64,000 nucleotides of DNA. It comes from Sediminitomix flava. GTDB taxonomy: Bacteria; Bacteroidota; Bacteroidia; Cytophagales; Flammeovirgaceae. A model generated the notes under the pieces. The model worked only from the letters and a program-made list of their open reading frames with translations. It was not told the DNA's origin and searched no databases. The stretch is taken from positions 329,076 to 393,075 of the forward strand of contig NZ_QGDO01000004.1 of the NCBI RefSeq assembly GCF_003149185.1, read 5' to 3'. Below, piece after piece: positions 1 through 10,600 of this stretch. Position 1 is the first letter of the stretch. Each line of letters starts with the position of its first letter. Position numbers and translations under genes: made by a program.

Positions 1-45
1 TGCCATGAGTAAACAAGCAGCTATATATAAAGTTAATTTTCTCAT
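1..45 (-). CDS. Partial exported protein, third gene after susC-susD
   Basis: An ATG at 45-43 on the minus strand opens a frame that runs off the window edge. The 15 visible codons read MRKLTLYIAACLLMA, a positively charged start followed by a hydrophobic stretch, which is how a signal peptide begins. It lies 63 nt after the susD stop codon on the same strand, so it is probably a further member of the same uptake operon, possibly a surface lipoprotein or a secreted enzyme. Nothing of the mature protein is visible, so its function cannot be named. Confidence 0.55.
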   Translation of the reverse strand, partial: MRKLTLYIAACLLMA

Positions 46-67
46 TTCTTAATTATTTTAGTAAAAA

Positions 68-94
68 GCAGTTCCTACTAGCTGTAGGAATTGC
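68..94 (-). terminator. Hairpin between susD and the next gene
   Basis: GCAGTTCCTA at 68-77 pairs with TAGGAATTGC at 85-94 (one mismatch). On the minus strand the stem is followed by a short T-run. It sits inside the apparent operon between susD and the following gene, so it may partly terminate or may protect the susCD part of the transcript. Confidence 0.5.
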
Positions 95-108
95 TCTCCT
101 TCAAAAAA

Positions 109-1656
109 TTATTTTCCTGCTTTTTGATCCCACCAGATTTTCTCTCCAACATCTGACTTTTGACCTGGCTTAGTTGCACTATTATTACGTTGCAACAAGC
201 TTTGTGGATAGATTGGAGAAGCTGGAAGATTTCCGTTCAATTTCGCTCTACCGTTTACAGAAATTGTAAGATCACCTACAGGGAAATTGATAAATGCATC
301 TTGACGATTCGCTGCAATATCAATATCATTTACAGCAGGATACTTTGTTCTGTTACGCTCCAAGAATGCCTCCCAATGTTGAGTTTTCGCGAAAGCAACC
401 CATCTTTGCATCGAGATTTGTTTTACCATTTCCTCTACAGAACCTGCCATAAATTCAGCATATCCACCTGCTTCAATGATTGCTACATCACCAAATCCGT
501 GGTGAACTAATGAAGCCTCCACACCTGCATCATAATACATTTTTGCAGAAACGGCATCGTTATTACGCGCATAAACTTCAGCTACGTTAAAGTAAACTTC
601 CCACATAGACATGATGAATAGATCATCATTGTATGCGAACTCTACAGTTGAGTATGATTCATCACTATCTAATGTACCATTACCATCTGAATCTTCTGTT
701 GAGAAGAAGTCACCTTGGAATGCTCCAAGTTGTCCGTTATCACCTTCTACGTAAATAGAAGCCAAACGAGGGTCTGCATTTACTCTCAAGTAATCCAAGA
801 ATGTCTTACTTGCTAGTACGTTTGTAGAGTAAAAGTTTGCACCTCCTACTTGAAGCTCTGCTTGTGGATGACGAGAACCGTCTTTATCAATAAAGTATGT
901 TGATCCATCAATTTTTGCAGACTCCGCTAGGAAATCAGCCGCATTAGCATCTACGTAAGCTACCGTTTCTGACAAATTGAAGCTTGATGTCTCTGATTGA
1001 CGAAGCATCAATTTCAACTTCAATGATTTTACAAAGTGAATCCAATGTTCTACGGCATGTCCATGGTCATGACCAAAAACAAAGTCATTTTTCTCTACAA
1101 TAGTTGCATCAGAAAAATCTTCAGCCAATAGAGCATCACATCTTGCGATAAGATCTGCATAAATAGCATCACCATTATCAAAATTAGGAGAATAAATTCC
1201 TTCATCACCTCTCAATGCTTCAAAATAAGGTACTGTACCCCAAGTATCTGAGAGCAATTGCCAAGTAAAGATTGAAAGCGCTTCTCCAATTAGATAGCTA
1301 CCCTTGTCTTCTTTAGCTAAAGCCATATTTTTTACGGCTTTCAAATCATTCAAAGCACCTGCTGTAAGTTCCGTATAAGAACCCGCAAACGATACTTCTT
1401 GATATTGCTCAATACCACGGAATTGAGATGCATTATGAGATTGCGTATAATATTGACTCCAGATAGCTCCAGTAAGTCCCATATCCCAACCCATCATTGT
1501 ATTGGCGATACTTACTTGTGCAGTAGGAATAACAACTTCTGGTTGATCCAACTCACTCAATTTGTTTGGATCAGTATTTACATCCAACCAATCTTCACAA
1601 CTTGTAAATACAAGCGATGCCGATAATAAGGATGCTAATATGATTGATTTCTTCAT
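109..1656 (-). CDS. SusD/RagB-family outer-membrane lipoprotein
   Basis: This 515-residue protein is a SusD-type surface lipoprotein that captures a nutrient and acts as the lid on the TonB-dependent channel encoded just upstream. The N-terminus is a lipoprotein signal peptide ending LVFTSC, with Cys20 as the expected lipidated residue, followed by EDWLDVNTDPN, the DxNxxPN-type start common in the SusD-like_2 group. Length is typical. The gene lies 42 nt downstream of the susC-like gene on the same strand, the usual SusC-then-SusD order. No glycoside hydrolase, protease or regulator is visible nearby, so the substrate cannot be assigned; SusD-like_2 proteins are not restricted to glycans. Family assignment is confident, substrate unknown. 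Confidence 0.93.
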   Translation of the reverse strand: MKKSIILASLLSASLVFTSCEDWLDVNTDPNKLSELDQPEVVIPTAQVSIANTMMGWDMGLTGAIWSQYYTQSHNASQFRGIEQYQEVSFAGSYTELTAGALNDLKAVKNMALAKEDKGSYLIGEALSIFTWQLLSDTWGTVPYFEALRGDEGIYSPNFDNGDAIYADLIARCDALLAEDFSDATIVEKNDFVFGHDHGHAVEHWIHFVKSLKLKLMLRQSETSSFNLSETVAYVDANAADFLAESAKIDGSTYFIDKDGSRHPQAELQVGGANFYSTNVLASKTFLDYLRVNADPRLASIYVEGDNGQLGAFQGDFFSTEDSDGNGTLDSDESYSTVEFAYNDDLFIMSMWEVYFNVAEVYARNNDAVSAKMYYDAGVEASLVHHGFGDVAIIEAGGYAEFMAGSVEEMVKQISMQRWVAFAKTQHWEAFLERNRTKYPAVNDIDIAANRQDAFINFPVGDLTISVNGRAKLNGNLPASPIYPQSLLQRNNSATKPGQKSDVGEKIWWDQKAGK

Positions 1657-1698
1657 AATTTCTAATATTAAAATTCTAAACGCTTAAGGTGTCTACTC

Positions 1699-4600
1699 TT
1701 AGAATGTTGCTGACAAACTGAAAGTATAAGACTCACGAGGAGGGTTAGACATAAACTCACCAAATCTCGCTCCCACATTGCTACCAAATGACGTAGCTTC
1801 AGGATCAATATATGGGTTGTCTGCAGGTGTCCATAACAAAATGTTACCTACATTGAAACCTAAGCGTAAAGCTTGCATTCCGTATTTTTGTACAACTTTA
1901 CTTGGTACATTGTAGCTTAAAACTACTTCACGAAGTTTAAGGAATGAACGATCAATGATTGCATATTCTGAAGATTCGAATGCACCATAATCGTTATAGA
2001 AGTTGTGGAATGTATTTGCTGTTACTGGAGTAGTATTTTCACTATATGTTCCGTTACCATTATCAACTACTGAATTAGGTACGATAAATGGGTTACGGTC
2101 ATTATAAGTAGATTCAACTGCACTACCAGTCCAGTGCATGTAGTCTTTTGTTCTAGAATACATATGACCACCATGTCTCCAATCTAGTGTAGCTCCAATC
2201 GAGAATCCTTTATACGTCAATGTAGATTTCAATCCCATTGCAAAGTCTTCGTTTACGTCTTTGTTCGTAAACTCTTCTTCAGTAGTAGGCAAAACATTAC
2301 CATTACCATCTACAACTGTATGAAGTGTTCCTCCTTCTGAAACTTCACGTCCTTCAGCATCCAACATTACAGTACGAGCTCTACTTGTTTTGAATACCCC
2401 CATTGGCATACCTGGTACTGCGTAAATACCTGCACCACCAAATCCACTTAAGAATACTTCACTTGTTGGTACCTCAAGTACTTCACTTTCATTCTTAGTG
2501 AAAGTATATACAAAGTTCAATGAAAGGTCATTTGTTTTGATTGGAGTCATATCCAACATCAACTCGATACCTTTGTTATTCACATCTGCTAAGTTGGCGA
2601 TTTGACTTGTGTAACCTGTAGTTGGATCTAGAGGTAATACAGCAATCATACCTTCTGTAGTTCTGTCGTAATAAGATGCATCGATATTAAATCTTTCATT
2701 GAAGAAACGAAGATCAATACCAAATTCAAGCTCTTTTGTAAGCTCTGGTTGTAGATCAAGACTACCTAATTGGTTAGAAACCATATAAGAGTTTACACCA
2801 CCTAGAGGTAATGTTAAGTTGTCTACATTTGAGTAACCAGGCATATAAACATTACCTGTCACAAAAGCAGGATTAACTTGATATGGAGCAGCATCGTTAC
2901 CCGTCATACCGTAAGCTACACGCAACTTACCAAAGTTCAAGAAGTCTGTTCCCATCACATTTTTCTCTTCCAAGAAATCCGTGAATACAAATCCAAGCGT
3001 TGCACCCGGGTAGAAGAACGAATTATTCTCTTTTGGAAGAGTTGAAGACCAGTCATTACGTGCTACTACGTTCAAGAACAAGTAGTTTTTGTAAGACATA
3101 TCAACTGTTGCAAAAGCACCAATCAAACGACGTCTACGTTGGTACTGGGATGCAAGTGCATCTGCTAATCCATTTCCTAAGTTATAGAAACCATCAACAT
3201 CTAATGCTTGAACCTCACCTGTTAATCTAGTATAGAATCTATCATTGATGTTCGTACCAACAATTGCAGACAACGTGAAGTCATCTGAAATAGTAGGGTT
3301 GAAGTTTAAGAAAGCATCGTGGTTAACTTCGTAACGAGACTTTGTAACCATTCTGTAGTTACCATCAGTTTCTGCAGAACTTCCTTCATTAGGAGCACCT
3401 GGAGTAAACTTGATCTTAGCTGTCCAGTACTCTTCTGTTGATGACTCTACGTCACCACCAAAACGGTACTTTACGCTCAAGTTGTCTCTTAAATTGTAAG
3501 ACATTTCTACTTTACCGAATAATTTGTGCTTTTCTTGCTCTGCACCATTCTCGAATAGAGAGTAATAAGGATTTATACCATATGGTGTAAAGTAGTTATC
3601 TAAGTTATTAAACTTAGAATTATAGTCTTTCAAGTCTACAATTGAAAGGTTCTCTGCAATCTCAAAAATAGAGTTATAAGCTGAAGCTCCTTGTCCTGTA
3701 GGTACCGAACGAGTCTTCTCTGTACTAAAGTTAACAGAAGAAGAAACTGTAAAACGATCTACTTTATGGCTACCTCTAGCTGAAATAGTACTACGCTTAT
3801 ATGTATCTACATCTTCAGGGAAGATACCGTCTTGACTTGTTTGAGAGAATGAAACAAAATAGTTTGTATTTTCATTTCCTCCTGAAGCTGAGATAGCATT
3901 TTTATAATTAATACCTAAGTCAAAATAATCATTGTATCTGCTTTCTTGGAATGCAAATGGAGCTACTTGTTGTTGACCATCTACAACGTTACCCCAAGGA
4001 CGAAGTTGACCATCATAACGAGGTCCCCAGTTTCCATTTTCATCTAGAGCATGTAATCCAGACCAACCTTGTCCAAACTCATTCTGACGACTAGGAATAC
4101 GACCAATTGAAGAGACACTAACGTTACCATTGTAAGTAACTCTCATTTTCCCTCCTGAATTTTTACCAGACTTAGTCACGATAATAATCGCACCATTTGC
4201 TGCACGAGAACCGTACAATGCTGTTGCTGCCGCACCTTTCAAGATTGTTTGACTCTCAATATCATCTGGGTTCAAAGCATTCAAACCAGAACCAAAATCA
4301 ACATAAGCATTAAGATTGTCTCCACTATTGTTTTGCTCATTTACCAATGGTACACCATCAATTACAATAAGAGGCTGGCTATTTCCAAATGAGTTAGCAC
4401 CACGAATCATAATATTTTGTGATGAACCTGGGTCAGCAGCACCTGTAATTTGAAGACCTGCTACTTTACCTTGTAATGAACTCATTGGGTTTACTGCTTG
4501 AGACAAAGCAATATCATCCCCAGAAACTGTAGTAGATGCATAACCAATAGATTTCTCTGATTTCGTAAAACCTAGTGCAGTTACCACTACTTCTTCCAAT

Positions 4601-4902
4601 TGTTCTGCATCTTCTTCTAAAGTAACATCTACTTTAGTTTTTGTGCCAATAGTAATTTGTTGTGTTTTATACCCTACACTTCTAAACTCAAGGCTAATTG
4701 CCTCTTCTGGAAGTTTTAAAGTGTAAGTACCTTCGAAGCTTGTTATTGAACCAGTAGTTGTTCCTACTACTAGTACTGAGACACCCGGTAAAGGTTCTCC
4801 TGATACATCAGTAACAGTTCCTGTTACCTGTCTTTCTTGTCCAAGGGCCATAGAGAATACCCCCATGATCATGGACAACATTAAAAGTGTTCTTCTCATC
4901 AT
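1699..4902 (-). CDS. SusC/RagA-family TonB-dependent outer-membrane transporter
   Basis: This large TonB-linked outer-membrane channel imports the ligand bound by the adjacent SusD-like lipoprotein. I start it at the ATG at 4902 because the frame upstream opens only with TTG and because the ATG immediately precedes a signal peptide (RRTLLMLSMIMGVFSMALGQ). Residues about 22-105 form a carboxypeptidase-regulatory-like beta domain (TGTVTDVSGEPLPGVSV). This is followed by the plug domain (SSLQGKVAGLQI, LIVIDGVPLVNE, LYGSRAANGAI) and a long beta-barrel ending in a C-terminal phenylalanine (SFSLSATF), as outer-membrane barrels do. About 1067 residues is normal for the family. No sigma/anti-sigma pair or hybrid sensor adjoins it, so regulation is not evident. 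Confidence 0.95.
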   Translation of the reverse strand: MMRRTLLMLSMIMGVFSMALGQERQVTGTVTDVSGEPLPGVSVLVVGTTTGSITSFEGTYTLKLPEEAISLEFRSVGYKTQQITIGTKTKVDVTLEEDAEQLEEVVVTALGFTKSEKSIGYASTTVSGDDIALSQAVNPMSSLQGKVAGLQITGAADPGSSQNIMIRGANSFGNSQPLIVIDGVPLVNEQNNSGDNLNAYVDFGSGLNALNPDDIESQTILKGAAATALYGSRAANGAIIIVTKSGKNSGGKMRVTYNGNVSVSSIGRIPSRQNEFGQGWSGLHALDENGNWGPRYDGQLRPWGNVVDGQQQVAPFAFQESRYNDYFDLGINYKNAISASGGNENTNYFVSFSQTSQDGIFPEDVDTYKRSTISARGSHKVDRFTVSSSVNFSTEKTRSVPTGQGASAYNSIFEIAENLSIVDLKDYNSKFNNLDNYFTPYGINPYYSLFENGAEQEKHKLFGKVEMSYNLRDNLSVKYRFGGDVESSTEEYWTAKIKFTPGAPNEGSSAETDGNYRMVTKSRYEVNHDAFLNFNPTISDDFTLSAIVGTNINDRFYTRLTGEVQALDVDGFYNLGNGLADALASQYQRRRRLIGAFATVDMSYKNYLFLNVVARNDWSSTLPKENNSFFYPGATLGFVFTDFLEEKNVMGTDFLNFGKLRVAYGMTGNDAAPYQVNPAFVTGNVYMPGYSNVDNLTLPLGGVNSYMVSNQLGSLDLQPELTKELEFGIDLRFFNERFNIDASYYDRTTEGMIAVLPLDPTTGYTSQIANLADVNNKGIELMLDMTPIKTNDLSLNFVYTFTKNESEVLEVPTSEVFLSGFGGAGIYAVPGMPMGVFKTSRARTVMLDAEGREVSEGGTLHTVVDGNGNVLPTTEEEFTNKDVNEDFAMGLKSTLTYKGFSIGATLDWRHGGHMYSRTKDYMHWTGSAVESTYNDRNPFIVPNSVVDNGNGTYSENTTPVTANTFHNFYNDYGAFESSEYAIIDRSFLKLREVVLSYNVPSKVVQKYGMQALRLGFNVGNILLWTPADNPYIDPEATSFGSNVGARFGEFMSNPPRESYTFSLSATF

Positions 4903-5690
4903 CAAATTGAGATTGCTAGTAAAATTGGTTTTATAAAAATCCCTCAATGCAAGGGAGTGATATACTTAATTATGTTTATCGTGAATAGACCTAAAAAATG
5001 AGTGTGTTTCTTAAAAATTTAATACGCACAAAAAGTGATTTGACATGGAATTATTTTGTCAACTCAATAGATCTAACAAAGATGTTTGCTGCTTGATAAA
5101 ATTGAACTTTTACAATATTTTAATTTAACACAAAGCAATATTAATGAATACACTCAATTGAATCAATAATATTTTAATATATTTTTAAAAAAAACACAGT
5201 AAAGGTTAAAATTTTGCAATTACAAAAATCATCACAAACACTTAATTATCAACATTTTGAAATACGCAAATTCATTAACATGCTTTTAGATAATCATAAG
5301 ATTTAAAAAATATTTTCACTGCCTTAAAGAAGCAACCTAATCTGTGTTACATGCATTTACTTTAGATGTTATTAAATGTTATATAATATATAAATATTTA
5401 AATGTACTTATTTACATTTATTCACAAAATGATTAACGAATAGGTCACACGATAAATATCCACCTCAAATCATGAAAAAAAAACTTCGAGGTCAACTCCA
5501 AGTTATGTTCAGACCAAATGAATAAGGTGTTTATAGATGATCTTAAATACCTATAAAGAAAGATTCCATTGATAATTCCTCGATTCTTTCATGTAATCCA
5601 CTATTTTTCTGCCTGTTTCGCAATAAATACCTACCTTTACGCCGCTTTTGATAAAAAAGAAATTGTGCACTAATTCAAAATCAAAATAAA
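4903..5690. other. AT-rich intergenic region between susC and aspS
   Basis: Nearly 790 bp separate two divergent genes. I see no ORF of credible length and no RNA gene. The sequence is very AT-rich, with short repeats such as AATATTTTAA (near 5115 and 5167). It must hold the susC promoter on the minus strand and the aspS promoter on the plus strand. I found no perfect TAnnTTTG element for susC; a candidate for aspS is listed separately. Confidence 0.5.
5632..5639 (+). promoter_or_regulatory. Candidate -7 element for aspS
   Basis: TACCTTTA matches the Bacteroidota -7 consensus TAnnTTTG at seven of eight positions and lies about 52 nt before the aspS start codon. A T-rich stretch about 22 nt upstream could be a weak -33 element. 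Sequence match only. Confidence 0.35.
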
Positions 5691-7439
5691 ATGTTAAGAA
5701 CACATTCATGCGGAGAGCTTCGAAGCAGCCATATCAACGAAGTGGTAACGCTTAGCGGCTGGGTGCAAACCATTCGTGATAAAGGTGGTTTGATATGGAT
5801 TGATATTCGTGACCGTTACGGTTTAACTCAGCTTGTAGTTGAAGATGAAGGAGAGAAAACTGCTCAGATCATCGAGACTGCACGTAAGTTGGGTAGAGAG
5901 TTTGTTATTCAAGCAAAAGGTACGGTTATCGCTAGAAATGCGGCCAATCCAAATATCCCTACAGGTGAAATTGAAATCCGTTTAGAAGAACTTTCGATCC
6001 TAAATGAGTCTTTAACTCCTCCTTTCAAAATTGAGGATGAAACTGACGGCGGTGAAGATCTTCGTATGAGATACCGTTACTTGGATATCCGTAGAAATGA
6101 TGTTCGTGAAAAATTAGTTTTGCGTCATAAAGTAGCGCAAGCTGTTCGTTCTTACTTAAGCGAGCAAGAATTTATTGAGGTAGAAACACCTGTTCTTATC
6201 AAATCTACGCCAGAAGGCGCTAGAGACTTCTTGGTACCTTCTCGTATGAACGAAGGCCAATTCTATGCTCTTCCACAATCACCTCAGACGTTTAAACAAC
6301 TTTTGATGGTTGGTGGTATGGATCGCTACTTCCAAATCGTTAAATGTTTCCGTGACGAAGACCTTCGTGCTGACCGTCAGCCTGAATTTACTCAGATTGA
6401 CTGCGAAATGGCTTTCGTTGAACGTGACGATATTTTGAACATCTTCGAAGAAATGATGAAGTATTTGTTCAAGAACCTAAGAAACTATGAATTGCCAGCC
6501 TTTCCTCACATGGAATATGCTGACGCAATGCGCTTCTATGGTTCTGACAAACCTGATACTCGTTTTGAGATGAAGTTTGTAGAATTGAACGAGGTTGCTC
6601 AAAACAAAGGCTTCAAAGTATTTGATGATGCTGAAGCTGTATTGGGTATTTGTGCTGAAGGTTGTGCAAGCTATACACGTAAACAATTGGATGAGCTTAC
6701 AAACTGGGTGAAAAGACCACAGATAGGAGCAAAAGGACTTGTTTATGTAAAATGTAACGAAGACGGCACATTCAAGTCTTCAGTAGATAAATTCTTTGAC
6801 CAGGAAGCTTTAGCTGCATGGGCTGAAAAAGCTGGTGCAAAAGCAGGTGATTTATTACTTGTACTTTCTGGTGAATTAGACACTGTTCGTAAACAATTAG
6901 GAGAGCTTCGTCTGGAAATGGGTGAACGTCTTGGTCTTAGAGATCGTAATGTATTCTCTCCTCTTTGGGTTGTAAACTTCCCTCTATTAGAGAAAGATGA
7001 GGAAACAGGTCACTACCACGCAATGCACCATCCATTTACTTCAGCACTAAAAGAAGATGCTGAATTGGTGAAAACAGAGCCTTGGAAAGCACGTGCTAAT
7101 GCTTACGACATGGTTATCAATGGCGTAGAAGTTGGTGGTGGTTCTATTCGTATTCACGATAAAGGCGACCAATCACAAATGTTTGACGCTCTTGGCTTTA
7201 CAAAAGAAGAGGCTCAAGCACAGTTTGGCTTCCTATTAGATGCATTCCAATATGGTGCACCTCCTCATGGCGGTATTGCATTTGGTTTCGACCGTCTTTG
7301 TGCGCTATTCGGTGGTGTTGATTCTATCCGTGACTTCATTGCATTCCCGAAAAACACTTCAGGACGCGATGTAATGATCGATGCACCATCTCCTGTAAAC
7401 AACGATCAATTAAAAGACTTGGGTATTAAACTGAAGTAA
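5691..7439 (+). CDS. aspS: Aspartyl-tRNA synthetase
   Basis: This class II synthetase charges tRNA-Asp with aspartate in the cytoplasm. The 582-residue length is right for the bacterial type with an inserted GAD domain. Visible landmarks are an N-terminal OB-fold anticodon-binding domain (residues about 1-105), motif 2 ([18 protein letters not shown], about residues 220-240), the GAD insert (about 290-410), and motif 3 near the C-terminus ([14 protein letters not shown]). Whether it also charges tRNA-Asn cannot be judged from the sequence, and the window contains no gatCAB. It is followed by a strong terminator and appears to be a single-gene unit. Confidence 0.98.
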   Translation: MLRTHSCGELRSSHINEVVTLSGWVQTIRDKGGLIWIDIRDRYGLTQLVVEDEGEKTAQIIETARKLGREFVIQAKGTVIARNAANPNIPTGEIEIRLEELSILNESLTPPFKIEDETDGGEDLRMRYRYLDIRRNDVREKLVLRHKVAQAVRSYLSEQEFIEVETPVLIKSTPEGARDFLVPSRMNEGQFYALPQSPQTFKQLLMVGGMDRYFQIVKCFRDEDLRADRQPEFTQIDCEMAFVERDDILNIFEEMMKYLFKNLRNYELPAFPHMEYADAMRFYGSDKPDTRFEMKFVELNEVAQNKGFKVFDDAEAVLGICAEGCASYTRKQLDELTNWVKRPQIGAKGLVYVKCNEDGTFKSSVDKFFDQEALAAWAEKAGAKAGDLLLVLSGELDTVRKQLGELRLEMGERLGLRDRNVFSPLWVVNFPLLEKDEETGHYHAMHHPFTSALKEDAELVKTEPWKARANAYDMVINGVEVGGGSIRIHDKGDQSQMFDALGFTKEEAQAQFGFLLDAFQYGAPPHGGIAFGFDRLCALFGGVDSIRDFIAFPKNTSGRDVMIDAPSPVNNDQLKDLGIKLK

Positions 7440-7461
7440 GTTTATCCTCCAAAGTAAATAC

Positions 7462-7551
7462 AAACGCTTTCTCTTTATTCATTAAAGCCAAACAACGTGT
7501 TAGATGACACGATTTACTGGTTTTGGGAATCAAAGAGGAAGCGTTTTTTTT
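7462..7551 (+). terminator. Long-stem terminator after aspS
   Basis: AAACGCTTTCTCTTT at 7462-7476 pairs with AAAGAGGAAGCGTTT at about 7532-7546 with one mismatch, followed by a run of T. The loop is unusually long (about 55 nt) and contains its own small stem (CGTGT/ACACG). Confidence 0.75.
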
Positions 7552-7645
7552 CATTTTTATCATTTTTCTTACATCTACTCACTTTGTTGAATTTCATATC
7601 TATTTACGATTTGCTGTATATTCAGTCGCTTCTGACTGATTACCC

Positions 7646-10600
7646 ATGAACACACAAAATCTACATATTAAGCAATTCAAAAAAACACTCACCTTTTTAG
7701 GGGTTAATATCTTTGTACTAATATGTATACAAGGAGTTTGGCGAGTCCATGAACAAAACCATGAGGTCTACACACACATAAATACCGTAGCAGAAAAACA
7801 AAGAGTGAGTTGTCAGATGATTTCTCAAGAATTGCTCTTTCTCCATCAATATCCTGATCCAATAAAATTGGACACACTTAAAGCTGATATCATTTCAGCC
7901 TCTAATGAGATTGAAGTCTTACAAGCCGAGCTTGAAGAAATTGAAAGGGACTTTATCCTTTTTAAGCATACTGATGTAGAAGTAATTCATAGAGCTTTTC
8001 TGAATGTGGACAAGCATAGCTATCAGATTGCCCATATCGCAAAACAGGTGCTTTACTTTATCGAAAGTGACCTAGACCAAAGCAGACAACAAGTTATTAA
8101 TCGTTATTTCCATCAGCTTGAAAAACATGAATTCGCATATCTAAAAGCGATGGGTGCTGTTTTCAAACTTTTAGATAAGGCAAATACCCGATTTCATAAC
8201 TATACAGCACTTTACGAGGCTATTTCCTTTTGTATTTCACTTGGTGTATTTATTCTGATTGTGATTGCTTTTCTTCAGTTAAGAAAACAAAAGCTGATCA
8301 ATGAGATGCTTCCCTCACAATTTATTGATCAGAATAGCTCCGATGTTGTTTTTATATGTGATAAGCATACTAAAATTGTTTGGGCAAATAATAGATTTAA
8401 GGCATTTACAGAAAAAAGTGCTTACGAAATCAAGCACTATAAACTATGGCACTTACTGCCCAATGATCTAGCCTTCAACCAAGCTGTAGAAGACTTAAAA
8501 GTTGCTTGGGCAAATAAAAAAAGGCATACATCTATTATAACTTTAGAAGACGGGGTCACTCTTCAAATACAGATGCGTCCTGTACTCGATGCCAATATGG
8601 AAATTGAAAAGTGTATTTTCCGTATTTCGGACAGCCCTGTTACTGCTTTCAATGAATCTGATAATAAGCACTTCCAATCTATTTTGGAGGCTATTCCTGA
8701 CCTTGTTTTTGTAAACGATGCAAAAGGCACCTTCAAAGAGTACTATTACAACGACTCTGATCAATTATTTGTAAAAGAGAATTTTATAGGAAAAAACACT
8801 AGTGATATCCTACCGCCGAGTATCTCTAAAAAAGTACTTGCCGGCTTTCAAAAAGCAAAAAAGACAAAGAAAGTTATAGATGTAGAATACGAATTAACGA
8901 CCACAGACAACCAAAATCGTTACTTTCATGCACGTATTGTTTGTTTCTCTACAGACCTATTCTTAACTGTCGTTAGAGATATTTCTAACACTCAAAAGTC
9001 TAAAATTGAACTTCAGAAACTAAATGGTAGACTTGAAGAAATAGTACACCACAAGAGTAAAAAGTATTCTGAAAGTGAAGAAAAGTTCAAACTACTGTTT
9101 GAAAGTGCTAGTGATGGTATTCTATTGCTAGACAAGGATTTTAATATCGCTGAAATAAACCAAAAAGCACTTTCTCTTTTCAAATTCGACAGCAAAATAG
9201 ATTTAATAGGGAAAAATTTACTTCTTTTTAGCCCCGAAGTTCAAGCAGAAAACAATACTTCTCAATCTCTCCTAAATCAATATTTTAAAGAAGTAACAAA
9301 GCAAAAGTCAGTTTCATTTAATTGGAAATTCGGAAGCAACTCTTCCAAAGGTTTCACTGCAGAAGTAGCCATGAACCTCTTAGATATGCAAGGTCAGCAT
9401 ATGATCTTGGCTAATATCAGAGACATCACTAAAAGGTTTGAAAATGAATTAATGCTCAAAACCAGTGAAGAAAAGTTTAGACTACTTACAGAAAATACAG
9501 GAGACCTAGTAGTTCTTTTTGATCAAGAAGGAAATTGTACGTATGTCTCGCCTTCTTGTGCTGAAATGTTAGGATATTCGACCTCTGAACTTATGGGGAA
9601 AGATATGCTTCATCTTATGCATCCTGATGATTTTGAGCATGCACAAACCACACATCAACGTCTTCTGAAAGAGCAAAAAGTCACCGATTTCAAATTTAGA
9701 AATATACATAAAAACGGTAGTGTAATTTGGTTCAACTCTACTTTAAACCTTGTTCAAAACCGCAACAAAACTTTCGTAATTGTGGTCAGTAGAAACATCA
9801 CTGAACAAGTAAAAACAGAAGAAAAGCTAAAACTGAGTCAGCAACGTCTAAGAGAAAGTGAAGAACGATATCGCTTACTAGCCGATAATACTTCAGACGT
9901 TGTTATCATGTCTTACGAACCAGACGTAATTTCATTTGTCACTCCGTCTATAAAGGGTTTACTGAACTATAGCCCAGAGAAAATTTATCACCTGAAGTCC
10001 CCTAGACATATCGTATACGCTGAAGATTTACCTTTAGCCTATGATCTTGCCAAAAAGACTTTCAGAACGATGCAACCTCATACCTTCGAATGCCGCTTGG
10101 TTAATTCAGAAAATAAAACGGTATGGGTTGAAATTATAGTTAGCCCTGTCTTCAACTTGACCAAAGTTACAGGAACACTTTATTCCATTCGGAATATTGA
10201 AGAACGCAAAAAGGCTGAAGACAATATCATGAAAGCCTTAGAAAGAGAGAAACAAGTCAGTGAGCTTCAAAAAAGATTTATTTCTATTGCATCGCATGAG
10301 TTTCGAACTCCATTAACTACGATCTCTTCTAGTGTAGGTATTCTATCTCTCTTCATAAATAAAGTTCCTGACGATTTAATACCTAAATTCAATAAACATT
10401 TAGACAGAATAGCCAATGCAGGCGACAGACTTGTTAGCCTAATGAATGACATATTGCTGATAGGTAGAATTGAGGCTGATCGGACTCCTTTTACCCCTAC
10501 TAAAAATAATCCTGTTGAGTTTATAGAAAACCTTATTCATCAATCCTTCACTTCACCTACCGAAGGGGATAAGATAAAATTGAATACAGATGGAGATACT

